From NCBI RefSeq assembly GCF_027497355.1, contig NZ_CP114909.1, positions 2,232,001 through 2,296,000 of the forward strand: a DNA stretch of 64,000 nucleotides, given 5' to 3'. The stretch comes from Micromonospora sp. WMMA1947 (GTDB taxonomy: Bacteria > Actinomycetota > Actinomycetes > Mycobacteriales > Micromonosporaceae). Made by a program: the position numbers and the translations under genes. Within the stretch, counting starts at the first letter, position 1, and each line of letters begins with the position of its first letter. Below the pieces are notes generated by a model. The model did not search any database and was not told where the DNA came from. It worked only from the letters and a program-made list of their open reading frames with translations. Shown here piece by piece: positions 61,259-64,000 of the stretch.

Positions 61259-62434
61259 TTACCCGGTCTCGCCGAGGGGCGCGCCCCGCTTGCGCATGAA
61301 GGGCACCGGGTTGTCCGCGCCGTTGCTGGACCGGTCGCCGTTGCGGTGCACCTCGAAGTGCAGGTGCGGGCCGGACGAGTTGCCGCTGCTGCCGGAGAGC
61401 CCGATGACCTCGCCCGCCGCGACCGATTGGCCCGGCACCACCCTCGGTCTTTCGACCATGTGGCAGTAGCGGGTGATGAACCCGCCGGCGTGCAGGATGT
61501 CCACGAACCACCCGCAGCCACCCTTGTCCGGCCACCCGTCCCGGTCGCAGTCGCGCCGACCGGAGCGGTCGGGGTCGCAGCGGGCCACCAGCACCCGGCC
61601 CGCCGAGGCGGCGTGGATCGGGGTGCCCTTGTCGGCGGCCAGGTCCACGCCGTGGTGGCTGGGACGGGCGGTGGTGCGGAAGCCGGAGACCACGCCGCCG
61701 GGCAGCGGCGCGGTCCAGCCGGAGGCGGCGATCCGGTCTCCGGCCGCGGCGTCGCACACCGCCTTGCCGGCGATCTCCACGGTCCGGGCGGCGCCGCCGG
61801 CGAGCGCGTCGACGATGCGCCCGGCCAGCTCCTCGTGCTTGGCGTAGGCGTCGGGGTAGGCGCTGACCTGGACCTTCTGGGCGACCACCGTGAGCGGACG
61901 CTGCTGCCAGTTCGGCACCTTCTCCATCTTCTGGTAGAACTTGCGGGCCGCGTACGAGGGCGTCATCCGCTGCTCGACGCTGCCCCATCCGGGCCGCTGC
62001 TGGAACAGACCGAGCGAGTCGTGGTCGGCGCCCACGCCCTCGTGGGGGAGCGCGAGCGACGCCGGGACGGTGCTGTTGGCGAGGTTGCGCAGCGCTGATT
62101 CCTGCATCGCGGTGGCCAGCGCGATCACCCAGCCGCGAGCGGGGAGCTTCATGTCCTGGCCGACCTTGATGATGACCGCGGCGTTGCGCAGCTGACGCTC
62201 GCCGTACTCGGCGAAGCGCGGCATGTCGCCGGTCAGGTTCACCTGGTAGGCCGGGTCGCAGTTCAGGGCCGCGAGCTTCGGGTCGTCCTCGTCGCCGCCC
62301 AGTTCGGTGAGGAGGAAGGCACCGGCGCCGCCGACACAGCAAAGCAGGGCGAGCACGCTCGTGACGGCGGTGGCGACCACGCCCAGGCGCAGCTTCCGGC
62401 GGACCTGCCCGGCGACGGCCGGGCCGGCGGTCAC
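61259..62434 (-). CDS. Bifunctional cell-wall hydrolase: lytic transglycosylase-like + M23 peptidase
   Basis: 391 residues. An N-terminal membrane helix (VVATAVTSVLALLCCVGGAGAFLL) leads to a goose-lysozyme/SLT-like domain with ALATAMQESALRNLANS (catalytic Glu) and DSLGLFQQRPGWGS. The M23 endopeptidase domain has HHGVDLAADKGTPIHAASAG (His, Asp ligands) and GPHLHFEVH. An insert with DPDRSGRRDCDRDG is acidic. Such fused enzymes open peptidoglycan for conjugation/type IV machines (VirB1-like) or for growth. GTG 62434 overlaps the stop of the VirB8-like gene (GTGA). Confidence 0.88.
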   Translation of the reverse strand: MTAGPAVAGQVRRKLRLGVVATAVTSVLALLCCVGGAGAFLLTELGGDEDDPKLAALNCDPAYQVNLTGDMPRFAEYGERQLRNAAVIIKVGQDMKLPARGWVIALATAMQESALRNLANSTVPASLALPHEGVGADHDSLGLFQQRPGWGSVEQRMTPSYAARKFYQKMEKVPNWQQRPLTVVAQKVQVSAYPDAYAKHEELAGRIVDALAGGAARTVEIAGKAVCDAAAGDRIAASGWTAPLPGGVVSGFRTTARPSHHGVDLAADKGTPIHAASAGRVLVARCDPDRSGRRDCDRDGWPDKGGCGWFVDILHAGGFITRYCHMVERPRVVPGQSVAAGEVIGLSGSSGNSSGPHLHFEVHRNGDRSSNGADNPVPFMRKRGAPLGETG

Positions 62435-62991
62435 GACCGCTCCCAGTCGATCGCGTCCACCAGCCAGGGCCCGTCCGGCGCGACGAGCTCGAGCCGGAGT
62501 GTGCCGTTGTCCAGCGGAACCACCGCCTCCACGAAGGACTCGGTACGGGGCCGGAGCGTCGGAGCGCCTGTGGTCCTCCGTGCGGGCACGGTCTCCGGGT
62601 CGGCGCCGGTCATCTTCTCGGCCAGCGCCGGGGTGGAGAGCGGTCGCAGGCGGGCCTGCCAGGCGTCGCCGCTGCTGCCCGGCCCGCTCAGCCATGCGGC
62701 GGTGAACCGTCCGGCGACCTGCTCCGGCGTGTCCTCGCCCGGCCGGGTCTTCGGCGCGACTGCGGTCGGCGGACTGGCCAGCACGCCGTCGTCACCGGCC
62801 TCCGGGTCCGCGGTGCTGATCGGCTGGGTGGGTCGGCTGGTCAGGCCGAGGCCCGGATCGCCGGGTCCGGCGACGAGACGGGCCGCGCCGATCACCCCGA
62901 AGACCAGCACGGCGATCATCAGGGCGACGCCGATCCGGGACCGGAGGACCCGGGTGAAGAGGAATTCCAGCGCGCGTCGCACCGGACTCAC
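62431..62991 (-). CDS. VirB8/TcpC-like bitopic membrane protein
   Basis: 186 residues. A short cytosolic part, one helix (IGVALMIAVLVFGVIGAARLV, about 17-37), a Pro/Thr-rich linker, then an outer domain of about 110 residues with TPEQVAGRFTAAWL, VEAVVPLDNGTLRLELVAPDG and WLVDAIDWE. This NTF2-like architecture is that of VirB8/TcpC assembly factors of type IV systems; sequence similarity by eye is only suggestive. GTG 62991 overlaps the upstream stop; a second GTG three codons later is an alternative. Confidence 0.65.
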   Translation of the reverse strand: MSPVRRALEFLFTRVLRSRIGVALMIAVLVFGVIGAARLVAGPGDPGLGLTSRPTQPISTADPEAGDDGVLASPPTAVAPKTRPGEDTPEQVAGRFTAAWLSGPGSSGDAWQARLRPLSTPALAEKMTGADPETVPARRTTGAPTLRPRTESFVEAVVPLDNGTLRLELVAPDGPWLVDAIDWERS

Positions 62992-64000
62992 CGAGCCTCG
63001 GAGCGGATGCGCGGCGCCGGCCGGGCCGGGGCGGTGCCGCGGCCCGCCGAGTCCGGCCGGTAGACGGCGTAGGAGGGCGACTCCTCCGGCACGTCCGGCT
63101 CGGTCCAGGTCGACGGCGCGCGCCGGGGCCGGGGCGTGACGGCGGGACTCCCACCCGGCCGCTCGGGTGTGGGCACCTCCGCCGGCCGTTCCCGCCCGTC
63201 CGGCCGCTCCCGGTCGGCGGGTGTGGCGCTGTGCGCCGGGTCCTCGTGCCGAGCCTCCGGCCGGAGCCTGCGCTGGTCGGCCGTGACGGCGCGGCGCTTG
63301 CCGATCGCCGGTTCGTTGGTGCCGCCGGGCTCGGCCACGTCCAGCCGGGCGGCGATCCGCATGTCCCGGAAGAACCGGCGGTGCCAGGAGCCGGCCGAGC
63401 TGACCGCCTCGCTGCTGTCCTTCCCGCCGAGCTGGGTGATCCGGCGGTACGGCCGCAGCAGCAACCAGCCGACCACCCCGCAGAGCCAGACCAGGACCAC
63501 CTGGAGCCAGCCGGGCAGCGTGGCGGTGTTCATGATCAGGTCGACGGCGAAGAGGTAGATGGCCGCGCCGGTGCCGAAGATGGCGATGTTGAAGACCGCG
63601 GCGACCACCGCGTTCGCCAGCCGCCGGAGGCCGGCGCTGGCCGGGCGCATCAGGCCGACGGTGCCGAGGATCGGTGCGGCGATCACCGCCCACCGGAAGA
63701 TCAGGAAGCCGAGCAGCACCAGCAGTGACGCGGTGAGGTCGAACATGGCGAACAGCACCGAGGCCAGCACCGCGATGAACCCGGCGCCGATCCGATCCAT
63801 GTCCCGGGTGCCCTGGAGGTACTCGTACGCCTCCGGGTCCTCGGTCTTGATCTGTTCGGCGACCTTGGCCCACTGCTGCTGCTTGGCCTTGATGACGACG
63901 TCGCGAGTGGCGGGCTTGGACCGGATGGCTTCCGCCTCGCCCCACGTCAGGGACTTGGCGTCGTACAGGGCGGGGCCGTACTTCTTCGCGGTCTCGCTGT
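62988..64000 (-). CDS. VirB6/TrbL-like polytopic membrane protein (partial at right edge)
   Basis: The frame is open to the edge; 337 C-terminal residues are visible. A charged outer or cytosolic segment (TRDVVIKAKQQQWAKVAEQI) precedes about five helices, including FIAVLASVLFAMFDLTASLLV, AVIAAPILGTVGLM, VVAAVFNIAIFGTGAAIYLF and VVLVWLCGVVGWLLL. A long basic Pro/Arg-rich tail of about 130 residues follows. The helix pattern and neighbours resemble VirB6/TrbL-type channel proteins of actinobacterial conjugation-related loci. Annotators might call it only a membrane protein. Confidence 0.65.
   Translation of the reverse strand, partial: SETAKKYGPALYDAKSLTWGEAEAIRSKPATRDVVIKAKQQQWAKVAEQIKTEDPEAYEYLQGTRDMDRIGAGFIAVLASVLFAMFDLTASLLVLLGFLIFRWAVIAAPILGTVGLMRPASAGLRRLANAVVAAVFNIAIFGTGAAIYLFAVDLIMNTATLPGWLQVVLVWLCGVVGWLLLRPYRRITQLGGKDSSEAVSSAGSWHRRFFRDMRIAARLDVAEPGGTNEPAIGKRRAVTADQRRLRPEARHEDPAHSATPADRERPDGRERPAEVPTPERPGGSPAVTPRPRRAPSTWTEPDVPEESPSYAVYRPDSAGRGTAPARPAPRIRSEAR

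Overview
The window is a very GC-rich chromosomal segment from an actinomycete. A family Micromonosporaceae origin (probably Micromonospora) is the best fit. The evidence is a WhiB-type regulator, an ESX (type VII) secretion core, actinobacterial synteny blocks, and short palindromic intergenic repeats of the kind I associate with this family. Genus placement is inference from gene content; no marker rRNA is present. One tRNA (Pro, CGG) was found, and no rRNA, CRISPR array, integrase or transposase was seen.

Layout. 1-4.2 kb: end of a 5'-nucleotidase-like gene, an MFS transporter, a small helical protein, a calcium/proton antiporter and a HAD hydrolase. 4.27-4.98 kb: tRNA-Pro with a decayed second copy of its 3' end and one low-GC gene between them, which looks like the scar of an integrated element. 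5.1-14.9 kb: metallophosphoesterase, GatB/YqeY, PonA2-type penicillin-binding protein, WblA/WhiB4, two ArsA/Get3-like ATPases, RidA and an MBL hydrolase; this order matches the M. tuberculosis Rv3677c-Rv3683 neighbourhood. 14.9-21.7 kb: a class III cyclase fused to a large AAA/TPR regulator, a membrane protein, a Ser/Thr kinase, a three-repeat membrane protein and a truncated solute-binding protein. 21.8-30.8 kb: a tightly overlapping acyl-CoA catabolic operon (two acyl-CoA dehydrogenases, both subunits of a biotin-dependent acyl-CoA carboxylase, an AtuA-family protein, a TIGR03084 protein) under a TetR regulator. 30.9-38.1 kb: phosphoesterase, Crp, CbiZ, CapA-like lipoprotein, then nth-TlpA-Nudix-MarP, again matching the M. 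tuberculosis Rv3671c-Rv3676 block. 38.1-46.6 kb: two PAP2 phosphatases, then MycP, EccC and divergent EccD. 46.6-56.5 kb: ppa, dacB, zinc metalloprotease, tilS, GlxA-type regulator, hpt, ftsH, folE (matching Rv3609c-Rv3628). 56.6-64 kb: a translationally coupled pair made of a membrane protein and an FtsK/EccC-like pseudo-ATPase, then a chain of overlapping genes resembling part of a type IV secretion apparatus (VirB6-like, VirB8-like, and a fused muramidase/M23 peptidase) that runs off the window.

How the genes work together. Envelope biology dominates: PonA2, DacB, MarP, CapA, PAP2, M23/SLT hydrolase and the ESX machinery. There is a possible cAMP circuit (cyclase and Crp about 13 kb apart) and redox/stress sensing through WblA. 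The carbon-catabolic operon carries its own regulator, with an operator that overlaps the -35 element.

A strong feature seen directly in the sequence is a -10-like hexamer lying 6-8 nt upstream of the start codon in about twenty genes. This suggests widespread leaderless transcription, and I used it to choose several starts. The items most worth following up are the pseudo-ATPase module, the T4SS-like cassette at the right edge, the GGGCCC repeat family that has invaded two catabolic genes in frame, and the tRNA-Pro scar.
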